Positions 9,701 to 18,193 are shown, counted from the first letter of the stretch. The stretch is DNA of 64,000 nt from Acidovorax sp. A79 (GCF_041154505.1 NZ_AP028672.1:3016501-3080500); one strand, 5' to 3'. The notes: a model not told the origin generated them from the letters alone. A program made the numbers and translations.

Positions 9701-11605
9701 GTGGTGACCGAGAAGGTGCAGCAGCTGCACCCCGAGGCGCCCATGCTGCGCCATGTGGGCGCGCAGGGCTATGCGGGCCAGCAGCTGTGCAATGCCGATG
9801 GCGAGGTGGTGGGCATCGTGTTCGTGCTGTTCCGCCAGCCCATCGCCGAGACGGACTTCATCACCTCCACGCTGCAGATCTTTGCCGCGCGCGCCTCGTC
9901 CGAGATCGACCGGCAGCTGGCGGATGCCCGCATCCGCCACCAGGCCTCGCTGCTGGACAAGGCGCAGGACGCGATCCTGGTGCGCGACCTGGAGCACCGC
10001 ATCATCTTCTGGAACAAAAGCGCCGAGCGCCTGTATGGCTGGTCGCAGCTGCAGGCGCTGGGCCAGTCCATCGAAACGCTGCTCTACGACGACCCCACCC
10101 ATTTCCGCCACGCCACGCGCACGGTGCTGGAGCAGGGCGAGTGGACGGGCGAGATCGTGCAGCGCCACCGCGACGGCAGCACCATCGAGGTCGAGGGCCG
10201 CTGGACCCTGGTGCGTGGCGACAACGGCCAGCCGCAGTCCATCCTGGCCATCAACACCGACATCCGCCAGCGCAAGGCCAACGAGCGCGAGATCCAGCGC
10301 CTGGCGTTCTACGACGCGCTCACCGGCCTGCCCAACCGCATGCTGCTGATGGACCGCATGGGCCATGCGCTGGCCAACGCCCACCGGCGCCTGCAGGGCG
10401 GGGCGCTGCTGTTCATCGACCTGGACAACTTCAAGACCCTGAACGACACCCTGGGCCACGACCAGGGCGACCTGCTGCTGCAACAGGTGGCGCAGCGCCT
10501 GAACACCTGCGTGCGCAGCGTGGACACGGTGGCCCGGCTGGGCGGCGACGAGTTCGTGGTGATGCTCGAGGAGCTCAGCCCCAGGCCACACGAACTGGCC
10601 CTGCACGCGCGCAGCGTGGGCGAGAAGATCCTCACCATGCTGGCCGTGCCCTACGCGCTGGCAGGGTACCAGTACCGCAGCACGCCCAGCATCGGCATCG
10701 CGCCGTTCACGGGCGAGCAGACCAGCGTGGGCGAGCTGCTCAAGCAGGCGGACCTGGCCATGTACCAGGCCAAGACGGCGGGGCGCAACACGCTGCGCTT
10801 CTTCGACCCTGACATGCAGGCCGTGGTGACCGCCCGCGCCGGGCTGGAGACCGACCTGCGCGCCGCGCTCGCGCAGGAGGAATTCCTGCTGCACTTCCAG
10901 CCGCAGATGCACCTGTCCGGCCGCTGCGTGGGGGTGGAGGCGCTCGTGCGCTGGGCCCACCCGCAGCGCGGCATGGTGCCGCCCGCGCAGTTCATCCCGC
11001 TGGCCGAGGAGACGGGCCTCATCCTGCCCCTGGGCCGCTGGGTGCTGCACACGGCCTGCAAGCTGCTGGCCAGCTGGCAGGACGACCCGGCCCTGGCCCA
11101 CCTGACCATGGCGGTGAACGTGAGCTCGCGCCAGTTCCGCCACGCCAGCTTCGTGGACGACGTGGCCCGCGTGCTGGCCATCACCGGCGCGCCGGCGCAT
11201 CTGCTCAAGCTGGAGCTGACCGAAAGCCTGCTGGTGGAAGACATGGAAACCACCATCGCCACGATGGCCGCGCTGCGCTCCTATGGCGTGGGCTTCTCGC
11301 TGGACGACTTCGGCACCGGCTATTCCAGCCTGAGCTACCTGAAGCGCATGCCGCTGGACCAGCTCAAGATCGACCAGAGCTTTGTGCGCGACCTGCTGAC
11401 CGACCCCAACGACGCGGCCATCGTGGACACCATCATCGGCCTGTCGCGCAGCCTGGGCCTGGAAGTCATCGCCGAAGGGGTGGAAACCCCCGAGCAACGC
11501 GAGCTGCTGGCCCGCGCGGGCTGCCTGCACTACCAGGGCTACCTCTTCAGCCGACCCCTCTCCGCGGACGTTCTGGGGGCCTTCCTGCGGTCCTGCGCCG
11601 CGTAG
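6731..11605 (+). CDS. Multi-sensor diguanylate cyclase/phosphodiesterase (GAF-PAS-GGDEF-EAL)
   Basis: A 1,624-residue soluble signalling protein with no membrane helix. Approximate order: GAF 20-165, PAS 195-300, PAS 310-425, GAF 445-590, PAS 605-715, GAF 735-890, GAF 905-1060, PAS 1070-1190, GGDEF 1200-1360 (GGDEF at 1271-1275), EAL 1375-1620 (EAL at 1403-1405, DDFGTGYSS near 1525). Both catalytic motifs are intact, so it may switch between making and degrading cyclic-di-GMP. I chose the ATG at 6731 because the GAF-family N-terminus LTALQSYAILDTP follows; an upstream frame from 6572 has no similarity. Its 3' end abuts the origin-like region. Confidence 0.92.
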   Translation: MPPAHAPEEAARLTALQSYAILDTPAEEGFDQLATLAARVCGCPIAVVNFLDSERQWFKAAVGIPFQQTERAIAFCAQALDGGREPVVVPDVTLHPVFASNPLVLGEPHVRFYACVPLVTPEGFTLGTLAVVDTVPRTLEEGQIEGLTILAGQAMVQLELRRQKKLLAQLVRERDQMHAEMVAQGEAQRVAGRIARVGGWTVELPGMQLVWSQEIAAAYGLHHRVGELAQVLQLYTPPYRPQMQKAFDDCRHHGTPFDVEAEVDMPGGRRFWVRTAGQAARDAGGRIVRIQGAFQDITAQHLAQEARRESEERFHLVSRATADAVWDWNLDTDLMWWNEGMQNLFGVPLDQLPPDSTSWTLRLHPEDSEEILRGLHAAIGGTDNHWSAEYRFRRQDGSYAWVLDRGFLIRDAEGKAVRMVGGMTDISAQKLTELDAQRDAQNHAELLQVQQRISSLDMPLPEVLQLVADTVLRQTLARGALVELLQGRQLVAQASAGDHVRPVGHMLAADQSLLWPALREGRTVVCNDTEAEGWDMVSLPHRHGVRSVMAVPLRTAEGVVGSLKVVSDKAHAFSRRDVAHLEILTESLGAMVQLRHVAGQLRASEQQYRMLFDEHPHPMWVYDRETLRLQAVNQSMETHYGYAEAELLGMDMTDLWPAERRASIRATINAIAMDQRNKPVISRHVKKDGTFMDVEITAGSISFNGRPARQVLATDVTERLRTERELARMGRAQRLLSACNETLVRATSETALLQAICHIAVDIGGYRMGWVGFALDDERKSIQPVAHAGHNQNYLENLHLSWSAEDRYGRGPAGMAVRSGKPVIVQDIRAEGDFADWTERMLDNGFHGVICLPLRDRDRTFGLLYLYAPDILQISPEEAALLQELSNDLAFGITSLRAQKAQQRLQASVLKVAAAVSASTGTEFFVQLVRNMADALGAQGGCVVRLLPPVEGQAPRVVTLAAVLDGQMLPNDEYTLEGTPSLMLLSQRAYVVTEKVQQLHPEAPMLRHVGAQGYAGQQLCNADGEVVGIVFVLFRQPIAETDFITSTLQIFAARASSEIDRQLADARIRHQASLLDKAQDAILVRDLEHRIIFWNKSAERLYGWSQLQALGQSIETLLYDDPTHFRHATRTVLEQGEWTGEIVQRHRDGSTIEVEGRWTLVRGDNGQPQSILAINTDIRQRKANEREIQRLAFYDALTGLPNRMLLMDRMGHALANAHRRLQGGALLFIDLDNFKTLNDTLGHDQGDLLLQQVAQRLNTCVRSVDTVARLGGDEFVVMLEELSPRPHELALHARSVGEKILTMLAVPYALAGYQYRSTPSIGIAPFTGEQTSVGELLKQADLAMYQAKTAGRNTLRFFDPDMQAVVTARAGLETDLRAALAQEEFLLHFQPQMHLSGRCVGVEALVRWAHPQRGMVPPAQFIPLAEETGLILPLGRWVLHTACKLLASWQDDPALAHLTMAVNVSSRQFRHASFVDDVARVLAITGAPAHLLKLELTESLLVEDMETTIATMAALRSYGVGFSLDDFGTGYSSLSYLKRMPLDQLKIDQSFVRDLLTDPNDAAIVDTIIGLSRSLGLEVIAEGVETPEQRELLARAGCLHYQGYLFSRPLSADVLGAFLRSCAA

Positions 11606-11765
11606 CGAGCTTCCGCCGGCCCGTCTTCGGGGTTCAGTCCCCACCCGCGGCGGATCGCCGCGCCCCTGCCTTCGCCCTCCTTTGCGTGCACCTGTCCGTC
11701 CGCAAGGCCCCACAAGGTGTTGCCGCGGCACCGCGTGCCCGGCGCGGGAAGTTCTCCCCTGTCTT

Positions 11766-11975
11766 CTTCTTATGTTTTCTATAAATACATAGTCGTAGTA
11801 GTAGAAGGCGGCCCAGGATGTGGACAACTGCCTTTTCCCTCGCCGTGGCGCGCACTTGCACGCCGCCCAACCCTGTGCACCGATCCCTCTTTCCGCTGTC
11901 GCGCGAAAGGGGACAAAACACGGCCACGGCCTTTTTCTGTGGATAACCAGGCGGTTGTGCCAAAACTATCCCCAG
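11766..11975 (+). repeat. Origin-like module 1: AT tract, DnaA-trios, DnaA boxes
   Basis: An AT-rich tract (11766-11789) leads into six trinucleotides TAG TCG TAG TAG TAG AAG (11790-11807). An 11-base GC-rich spacer and TGTGGACAA (11819-11827) follow, then CTGTGGATAACCAG with a perfect DnaA box at 11938-11946. A conserved tail GGTTGTGCCAAAACT and CCCCAG closes the module. The same element order recurs 484-485 bp downstream. Confidence 0.7.
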
Positions 11976-12007
11976 TTTTACGCACTGGACATTCCCACAG
12001 AGAGGTT

Positions 12008-12072
12008 TGGCATTGAAATGGCACGAAGCGCTGATGGAGGAAGCGCCAACAGCTACTCTATTGATAGCAAAT
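12008..12072 (-). repeat. Repeat family A, copy 3 (degenerate)
   Basis: In minus orientation: TTGCTATCAATAGAGTAGCT, then two imperfect arms around GCGCTTC. It sits between the two origin-like modules. The hairpin arms no longer match perfectly, so it is probably a decayed copy. Confidence 0.5.
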
Positions 12073-12249
12073 GGGAAATGTGAAGGCCCGTCAGGCGGTG
12101 GCGTAAGGAACCTGCGGGCTGGCGCGGAGCCCTGTCCGCTCCGCGTCGGCCTCTTCGGCGCCGGCCGCTTCATCGCGAGCCGCCGTGTGGAGCGGTGCCG
12201 GGGGCTCGGCTCCACGGACGTTGGGGGGCACGAAAAAGAGGTTCTGGTT

Positions 12250-12470
12250 ATTCTTTTATGGTTCTATATATAAATAGCAGTAGTAGTAGAGCACCTCATT
12301 TTTTGTGGACAAGGGGTTTTTTTCCAATGCTGGCGCGGGGTTGCGTGGCCGCAAACTCTGTGCGGCGGGCGGCGCAAAGTCCGGGGCTCACAGACAACAA
12401 CTTCGGCGCAGCGCCTTCTTCTGTGGATAACCAGCAGGTTGTGCCACAACTGCCCCCAGGGTTATCCACA
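12250..12470 (+). repeat. Origin-like module 2: AT tract, DnaA-trios, DnaA boxes
   Basis: An AT-rich tract (12250-12274, including TATATATAAA) leads into TAG CAG TAG TAG TAG (12275-12289). A 14-base spacer and TGTGGACAA (12304-12312) follow. CTGTGGATAACCAG has a perfect box at 12422-12430, then come the palindrome GTTGTGCCACAAC and an inverted perfect box TTATCCACA at 12462-12470. It is a diverged tandem copy of module 1. Confidence 0.7.
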
Positions 12471-12511
12471 AACGCCGTCCAAGGCGACCGCCTGCGTGGC
12501 CGGAAAGCACA

Positions 12512-12542
12512 AAGCCCGGGGTCCAGTCAGGACCCCGGGCTT
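12512..12542 (-). terminator. Perfect 13-bp hairpin, probable terminator of the Spy-like gene
   Basis: AAGCCCGGGGTCC (12512-12524) pairs perfectly with GGACCCCGGGCTT (12530-12542) around a 5-base loop. On the minus strand the stem is followed by TTTGTGCTTT. It lies about 110 bp beyond the stop of the minus-strand gene at 12654 and at the right edge of the origin-like region. Confidence 0.55.
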
Positions 12543-12653
12543 GGGGAGCACGGGAAGAAAAAGTAAAAGGCAGCGCCGGCTGCACGCCGGGAACCCGTCC
12601 CCAGGGCCGCCGCCCCGCAGGGCGTGCGGGGGCGGTGGGGGTTGGGTGGGGCG

Positions 12654-13205
12654 TTACTTCGCCGGTGCGGCGGGCGATGGATGGCCCTCGCCGCCGCGCA
12701 TGCCGCCGCCGCCGTGGTGGTGGTCGCGCATGCGCTGGTGGCCGCGGTGCGCCTGCGCATCGAAGGTCTTCTGCTGGTCTGGCGTCAGGGCGGCGTAGAA
12801 GGTCTTGGTGGCCTCGCCCCGGCGGTCGGCCTCGGCGGCGTGCTGGGCGCGCAGGGCCCGCATGCGGTCGATGCGTTCGGGCGTGGTGAGCTTGTCCATG
12901 TCCTTTCGGTCCAGGCGGGCGGTGCGTTCCCCGGGCTGCATCGCGGTGCTGAAGGCCGTCCAGGCGGGTTCCTGGGCGGCGCTCAGCTTGAGCTGGTCCT
13001 TCAGGGCGGCCATGCGCTTGGCCATGTGGGCCTGGTGGCGCGCATGGTGCTCGTGGCGGTCACCCCCTGCCTTGTGGCGGCCTTCGGTGGTTGCGGTGGC
13101 ACCCGCCGCAGGCGGGGCGGCTGGAGGTTGCTGGGCCAGGACCGGCAGGGCCAGTGCAGCGAGAACAGCGGTGGCGGCCAGGCGGTGTTGGAATCTGAAA
13201 ACCAT
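12654..13205 (-). CDS. Spy/CpxP-like LTXXQ periplasmic protein
   Basis: A 183-residue protein with a Sec signal peptide (LAATAVLAALALPVLAQ), an Ala/Pro linker, a His-rich stretch and an all-helical Spy/CpxP-like core. Two LTXXQ-type motifs are visible: LKLSAAQ near residue 80 and LTPDQQKTFD near 150. The C-terminus is rich in His and Gly. Family members are periplasmic ATP-independent chaperones or envelope stress and metal sensors; the histidines suggest metal contact. The ATG at 13205 is preceded by AAAGGAC. A promoter-like TTTACA-N17-TATGGC (13320 to 13292) lies upstream on the minus strand. Confidence 0.85.
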   Translation of the reverse strand: MVFRFQHRLAATAVLAALALPVLAQQPPAAPPAAGATATTEGRHKAGGDRHEHHARHQAHMAKRMAALKDQLKLSAAQEPAWTAFSTAMQPGERTARLDRKDMDKLTTPERIDRMRALRAQHAAEADRRGEATKTFYAALTPDQQKTFDAQAHRGHQRMRDHHHGGGGMRGGEGHPSPAAPAK

Positions 13206-13528
13206 GGTGTGAGTCCTTTCACAGGGTTGGGAACTCGCCAGGACGACCGTTCCGGCGATTGAGGGCCAGTGTCCGCCCCACATGTATCGCCGCCATACCG
13301 GTTGGGTGAGGCTGTGTAAAGTTTCCAAAAGAAACACCCCGCGCATGTCTCGTGAAGGGGGACGGCGCCAGTGGCACGGCAAGGCCCGTTCCACGGCGTC
13401 TGCCGGCTGTGATCGTGCCTGTTCATCCGCTCGCGGGTGCGCGGACCGCCAGGGATGGACGGCAGGAAAACTCTCCCGCAGAACCACCGACAATGGCGCA
13501 TTCCGTCCCAGAAAAGAAAAGGTTTTCC

Positions 13529-14542
13529 GTGTTCAAGAACATGATCGTGTACCGCATTGCGCCGCAATGGCAGGTCGAATTGACACAAGTGGAAGAGGCC
13601 CTGGCCAAGGCGCCCTTCATCGAATGCGGCGCCACGCAGGAAAAGTCCCTGGGCTGGGTGCCGCCGCGTGGCGAACAGCACGGCCAGCTGGCCGAGTCGG
13701 TCGGGGGCCAATGGATCCTGCGCTTCATGGTCGAGTCCAAGGTGCTGCCCGGCAGCGTGCTGGCACGCCGCGTGAAGGAAAAGGCAGAACGCATCGAGCA
13801 GGAAACCGGCCGCAAGCCTGGCAAGAAGGAAAGCAAGGAACTCAAGGACGAGGCCAAGCTGGACCTGCTGCCCATGGCGTTCACCAAGCAGGGTTCCATG
13901 TGGGTGTGGATCGATACGGCATCGCGCCTGCTCGTGCTGGACACCTCCAGCCAGGGCCGTGCGGACGAAGTCGTCACGCTGCTGGTCGAATCGCTGCCCG
14001 GCCTGTCGGTGTCGCTCATCAACACCCAGACCAGCCCGCAAGCGGCCATGTCCCACTGGCTCAAGGAACAGGAGCCGCCCGTGGGCTTCACCGTGGACCG
14101 CGAATGCGAGCTCAAGAGCGCCACCGAGGAAAAGGCCGTGGTGCGCTATGCCCGCCACCCGCTGGACATCGAAGAGGTGCAGGCCCACATCGACGCCGGC
14201 AAGCTGCCCACCAAGCTCGCACTCACCTGGGACGACCGCGTGAGCTTCATGCTCACCGAGGGGCTGCAGATCAAGAAGGTCTCGTTCCTGGACACGGTGT
14301 TCGAAGGCACCAAGGCCGATGACGGTGGCTTTGACACCGACGTGGCGATCGCCACGGGCGAGCTGGTCAAGCTGATTCCGGACCTCATCGAGGCGCTGGG
14401 GGGCGAGGCGGAGAGTGGGGTGGCGGAGGCTTCGGCGGCAGCTACCGTGGCAACGCCCTTGCCCGCCGCCCGCACCGGTGCAGTTGTGACAGGGCCTGTA
14501 CAGGTGCCAGTGGACACGGATCCCGACTCTGCGCCGTTTTGA
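13529..14542 (+). CDS. rdgC: Recombination-associated protein RdgC
   Basis: A 337-residue RdgC, a ring-shaped DNA-binding protein that limits RecA activity at forks and ends. The family N-terminus FKNMIVYRI begins right after the GTG at 13529, which has AAAGG 6 bases upstream. Later conserved parts include AESVGGQWILR, LPMAFTKQGSMWVW and LTWDDRVSFMLTE. An in-frame ATG at 13493 would add 12 residues. The last ~35 residues are an Ala/Pro/Val-rich tail beyond the conserved family end. It lies beside the origin-like region, in keeping with a role at replication forks. Confidence 0.92.
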   Translation: MFKNMIVYRIAPQWQVELTQVEEALAKAPFIECGATQEKSLGWVPPRGEQHGQLAESVGGQWILRFMVESKVLPGSVLARRVKEKAERIEQETGRKPGKKESKELKDEAKLDLLPMAFTKQGSMWVWIDTASRLLVLDTSSQGRADEVVTLLVESLPGLSVSLINTQTSPQAAMSHWLKEQEPPVGFTVDRECELKSATEEKAVVRYARHPLDIEEVQAHIDAGKLPTKLALTWDDRVSFMLTEGLQIKKVSFLDTVFEGTKADDGGFDTDVAIATGELVKLIPDLIEALGGEAESGVAEASAAATVATPLPAARTGAVVTGPVQVPVDTDPDSAPF

Positions 14543-14674
14543 TGGCTGGGGCAGGGTGCAGGCGCCCACGGCCGGGGGAGTTCATGCTGGCCGGATTTCA
14601 CCAAGTGCCGAATCGCAGGCAAGTGAGGCCTACCATTCTGGAGTCAATATTCAATTTTATCGATATAAAAATAA

Positions 14675-15709
14675 ATGAATAACAACATCCAAACCTCGAA
14701 AAATCACTCCGTCGAGACTTTAAGAGCAGCAGCGGTGATTCTGGTATTCATGAATCACCTCCATTCCTTGAATATTCTTACCATTCCCTATTTTGGAATA
14801 GTGGGGGGATGGATTGGGGTGCAGATTTTTTTTGTGATCAGCGGATACCTGATCATACAGAGCGCGCTACGATATTCCGCTGTCGACTATATAAAGCACC
14901 GGGTGCTTAGAATATATCCTGCCTATCTGTTTTGGTTTTTTGTGTTCTCCTTGGTTTTTAAGCAATTCCAAATTGATGCAATTGATTTCAAAAGTCTCTT
15001 GATCCATCTGCTTTTCCTGCAGCATTTTTTTCCGGCCGCTTACTTAAAATACAACGCCTTGAGCGTCAGCTGGACACTGACCATCGAGATGGTGTGGTAT
15101 GTGGTTGCCTTTTTCATCGCGACAAGGTTTTTCAAAAGCCCGTCGAAAATCACTGCGGTGTTTGTGTTGATTGCCTGTTTCTGGGTATATGGTGGCGCAA
15201 ACTGGCATCCACTGGTGAAAAGTCTGGAGGGGATATATATATATTTCTTCGTGCACAACAATGCAATAGCACAAATGCCATTTTTCCTCTTTGGTGCATG
15301 GATTGCAGTCAAGCAACCAAAGTATGACAAAGCAGCATTGGCATCTATTTTTATATCCACCATAGTTCTTTATAAATCGTGGGAGCCGGTATTTTCAACG
15401 CCTATTTTCATCACGGGTCTGGGTATTTCCGCGCTCTTTTTGCTTTTGAAGGACATTGAATATGAAAATTCTAAGCCAGTAAAAATACTGTCGGATATAT
15501 CCTATTCATTTTATCTTATTCATTATCCGATACTGGTTCTGTCATCGTATGTTGTTCAGAACAAATATCATCGGACGTTCTTGGCATTCTTGGCCACGGT
15601 GATCATTTCTTATATCAGCTACAAACTGATTGAACAGCCATTCATGAACATGGCGAAGAGGAAGAAAGAAAGATTGCCAAGAGCGCTATCGCCGGAAACT
15701 GGCCGTTGA
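14675..15709 (+). CDS. Acyltransferase 3 (OafA/YrhL-type) membrane protein
   Basis: A 344-residue integral membrane acyltransferase with about ten helices. Family landmarks are ETLRAAAVILVFMNHLHS at the N-terminus (conserved Arg and His), FFVISGYLI near residue 55 and SYSFYLIHYPIL near 280. Such enzymes O-acetylate or otherwise acylate surface polysaccharide. The gene is markedly AT-richer than its flanks, with codons such as ATA and TTA, suggesting acquisition by transfer. It converges on a minus-strand sugar cluster and may modify the same glycan; that link is inference. Confidence 0.88.
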   Translation: MNNNIQTSKNHSVETLRAAAVILVFMNHLHSLNILTIPYFGIVGGWIGVQIFFVISGYLIIQSALRYSAVDYIKHRVLRIYPAYLFWFFVFSLVFKQFQIDAIDFKSLLIHLLFLQHFFPAAYLKYNALSVSWTLTIEMVWYVVAFFIATRFFKSPSKITAVFVLIACFWVYGGANWHPLVKSLEGIYIYFFVHNNAIAQMPFFLFGAWIAVKQPKYDKAALASIFISTIVLYKSWEPVFSTPIFITGLGISALFLLLKDIEYENSKPVKILSDISYSFYLIHYPILVLSSYVVQNKYHRTFLAFLATVIISYISYKLIEQPFMNMAKRKKERLPRALSPETGR

Positions 15710-15813
15710 GTCACTTCAAGGGCGTTCGCGGGTAGAAGGGGGGCTTTGTTGGGCGTTTGTGGAGCCGGGCAGCGCCAAGCCGGGAACCATGCACCACGAC
15801 TCCGACTGCAATA

Positions 15814-17364
15814 TCAACGCGCCCTGGAGTCAGGTCGCCCATCCAGAGGATCACTTCGGCTATTCCATACAGAAGGTATTTCTTCTGCTGAAATATCCTT
15901 TCTGATGTAATAGGGGCGACCGGGGACTTTGTTGTATAAGTTGTCCATGAGATTCTGAATGCAGCCCGCATAGCTGCTCCATGGATACAGACCCCATACT
16001 GTCCACTGATCGATCAACATGACTTTAGGTCGGTAATCTGATATCTCTTGACAAGCATCGATTTTGATTCCTAGTATCGGATCTTCATTGTATTTTTCCT
16101 GCCAAGGGAGGTAGAAAAAATGTCCTGAGGCGGGAAGCCTTTCAGAGGCTAAGTATTGAAAGTTCTGAAACGAATAGACAATTATTTTTTCGTCTTTGTT
16201 AGTATATTTCTTGACGAGCCGGGAGAATTCGGTTTCAGTTGGTATTTTATTTTCATTGAGTTCTTGCCGGACTCCCGGAAGAAGCAACGACGATTTGGTT
16301 ATGAAGAATAGGGATATGGCAAGAGTTGCGTATTTCAGGAGGAGTGCGTATCCCTGAATTTTTCCTAGAATTGGCAGGATTGAAAGGGCCACGAATACGT
16401 AATAGTAAGCGAGCCCATGAAAATCAACGCCCCTGATGAGCAGGCTGCCTATACCCGCTGCCAGAAGCCCTGATCGCCATGGTATTTTCTTCTCGTACGC
16501 GGCGAGACTGAAAATTCCCACCGAAGCAATAACCAGGCTTAGGATGGTGAGGGGGTTCTTCGCCAGATTGTCCCACGCAGACTGAATAATCGATAGAAGT
16601 GAAGGGGTTCCTATATAGATCGGAAGTACTTCTGAATTTAAATAAAAATGAAATGCTATATACCCCTTCACCGAACCGTAGACAGCAAGAAAAAGCAAAT
16701 TTAGTGCGATGCCTATTAATAGTCCGACTGTTGATGCTTTGATGAATGGCCTTGCCAGAGAAGCAAAAAATAGGATGGCGGCAATGGGGATGTAGGTAAC
16801 AGCCAGGAACGGAAGGCAAGAAAGAAGCAAAGACCCGACGAAGACCCTGTTCGGGGTCAACAGATTCTGATCAATGATTGAAGGAAATGTGTATAAGAAC
16901 AGTATTATTAGAATGAGCGGTCCGACAATTGCTTGATACGTATACATGTGCCCCAGGAATAGGGGCATGAGAAAAATCGTGAATGAAAACGCATAAACAA
17001 CGGAAAATATGCGTGTCGTATTATTTTTTAATATGGGTGAATAGTATATTGCGCAGAGACTGATGAGTTGTAAAAGGGCGACGGGAACCCGATGGCCGCG
17101 CACTCCAAAATCCCCCATGGATTCCATGGCCACGCCGGATAGAAATGTAAGGGGGCCATGATGGTTAAATATCTCTGAGTACAGATGTTTTCCGGCTGCC
17201 ATCATCTTGGCTGTTACGATGGTTTCTGATTCATCTCCCCATTCCTTCTGCCTGAGAAGAAAATACTGATACCTTGTCCCTAGTATCGTGCACAGCAGGA
17301 ACAAGAAGCCGAGAATATAGTTGAATCCATTATTTCCGGACTCGGAATAAAATAATCTTTTCAT
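15814..17364 (-). CDS. GT-C-like polytopic membrane protein, putative lipid-linked sugar transferase
   Basis: A 516-residue protein with many predicted helices and a short soluble C-terminal part. Near the N-terminus EWGDESETIVTAKMM and YSEIFNHHGPLTF look like the first extracytoplasmic loop of GT-C (PMT/ArnT-like) transferases, where an Asp-Glu pair is catalytic. These enzymes move sugar from a polyprenyl-phosphate donor to lipid A, O-antigen or protein. I recognise the architecture but no exact family. It is the last gene of a minus-strand run, 16 bp after the upstream glycosyltransferase. Base composition is AT-rich. Confidence 0.7.
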   Translation of the reverse strand: MKRLFYSESGNNGFNYILGFLFLLCTILGTRYQYFLLRQKEWGDESETIVTAKMMAAGKHLYSEIFNHHGPLTFLSGVAMESMGDFGVRGHRVPVALLQLISLCAIYYSPILKNNTTRIFSVVYAFSFTIFLMPLFLGHMYTYQAIVGPLILIILFLYTFPSIIDQNLLTPNRVFVGSLLLSCLPFLAVTYIPIAAILFFASLARPFIKASTVGLLIGIALNLLFLAVYGSVKGYIAFHFYLNSEVLPIYIGTPSLLSIIQSAWDNLAKNPLTILSLVIASVGIFSLAAYEKKIPWRSGLLAAGIGSLLIRGVDFHGLAYYYVFVALSILPILGKIQGYALLLKYATLAISLFFITKSSLLLPGVRQELNENKIPTETEFSRLVKKYTNKDEKIIVYSFQNFQYLASERLPASGHFFYLPWQEKYNEDPILGIKIDACQEISDYRPKVMLIDQWTVWGLYPWSSYAGCIQNLMDNLYNKVPGRPYYIRKDISAEEIPSVWNSRSDPLDGRPDSRAR

Positions 17365-17380
17365 CTATGCTCAATGCGCC

Positions 17381-18193
17381 TTATGCGTCATACCTTCCCA
17401 GGCAGGCGCGAAAAAGTGTTGAAAGTACCGAGATATTTCCTCTGAAGCTGCTTATTTTCGTGGGCACTTCACCTGCAGGGTATCTTCTTGTTGTGGGAAT
17501 TTCCAAGCACTTGTAGCCTTCTTTTGGCGCTTTGTACGAGAGATAGGCCAAAAGCTCGTAAGCAGAAAAAATTTCCCTGAAGGGAGATATTTTTCTGTCC
17601 AGGAGCATTTGTCTGCTATAGGCCCGGAAGCCCTGGGTTGTATCTGTCCAGTGAAAGCCAGAAGCAATGCTTAAAACGGGGGCGTGGATAAATCGAATGG
17701 CAAAATATCGAGACGCCGGCGTGTTTTCCGCGATTCCGCCTGAAATGAAACGGGAAGCCTGAACAAAATCGACCCCCTTTTGAAGGGCTTGGATGAAGCG
17801 CGGAATGGCCTCTGGATCATCTTTGTCATTGCCGTCGATGGTGACGATTCCCTGATATCCGTGGTCGAGGGCAAAGGCATAGGCACAGCGTAGTTGCGCA
17901 CTGAGCTTTCCAGGCCCTTTCTTGACAAGCAAACCACTGACATCAAGGTTCTTCAAGGTGGCGGGATTGGTGGATCCGTCGCTGCTTCCACCATCCACGA
18001 TGATGATGTCAGCCAGCTTCGAAATGCCGCACGCCTGCATGCGCTGCAACAGCTTCTGAATGCGTTCCCCTTCATTGATGACGGGAACGACAACGCACCA
18101 AGGGTGCTCACGACCCAACCAGAGAGGCGCATCAAAGTCGGGAATTTGCCAAGAGGCTCTTGCTTCAGGAGCAATGTCGGACATGGTTGTCAT
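17381..18193 (-). CDS. Family 2 glycosyltransferase
   Basis: A 270-residue soluble GT2 enzyme. It shows VVVPVINEGERI, IIIVDGGSSDGS and VTIDGNDKDDPEA, the usual nucleotide-binding and metal-binding motifs, followed by WTDTTQGFRAYSRQML, typical of dolichyl-phosphate-mannose-synthase-like members. It likely attaches a sugar from a nucleotide donor to a lipid or glycan acceptor. I place the start at the ATG at 18193 because it overlaps the upstream stop as ATGA; a longer frame to 18259 is unsupported. AT-rich, part of the surface sugar cluster. Confidence 0.85.
   Translation of the reverse strand: MTTMSDIAPEARASWQIPDFDAPLWLGREHPWCVVVPVINEGERIQKLLQRMQACGISKLADIIIVDGGSSDGSTNPATLKNLDVSGLLVKKGPGKLSAQLRCAYAFALDHGYQGIVTIDGNDKDDPEAIPRFIQALQKGVDFVQASRFISGGIAENTPASRYFAIRFIHAPVLSIASGFHWTDTTQGFRAYSRQMLLDRKISPFREIFSAYELLAYLSYKAPKEGYKCLEIPTTRRYPAGEVPTKISSFRGNISVLSTLFRACLGRYDA

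Larger units (their letters stand above)
11606..12653. other. Candidate chromosomal replication origin (oriC-like), gene-free
   Basis: About 1 kb without a credible gene. It has three perfect DnaA boxes (TGTGGATAA at 11938-11946 and 12422-12430; TTATCCACA at 12462-12470) and two one-mismatch boxes TGTGGACAA (11819-11827, 12304-12312). It also has two AT-rich tracts, each followed by TAG-type trinucleotide repeats. A given 9-mer is expected about once per 130 kb on either strand, so three perfect copies in 550 bp is far from chance. The AT tract, trios, spacer and DnaA box order is that of the bacterial basal unwinding system. dnaA is not adjacent or in the window, so origin function is inference. 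Confidence 0.65.

Noticed and set aside
8066..11827. A 1,253-codon open frame on the minus strand opposite the giant sensor gene
   Set aside because: Antisense frame caused by high GC third positions; its translation is low-complexity (His/Gln/Arg-rich) without motifs, whereas the plus strand has clear domains.
12008..12072. Third origin-like AT tract between the two modules
   Set aside because: It is a degenerate family A repeat with no trio run or DnaA box.
15711..15971. Short minus-strand frame near the GT-C-like gene end
   Set aside because: Overlaps the end of the GT-C-like gene on the same strand in another frame and lacks a ribosome site.
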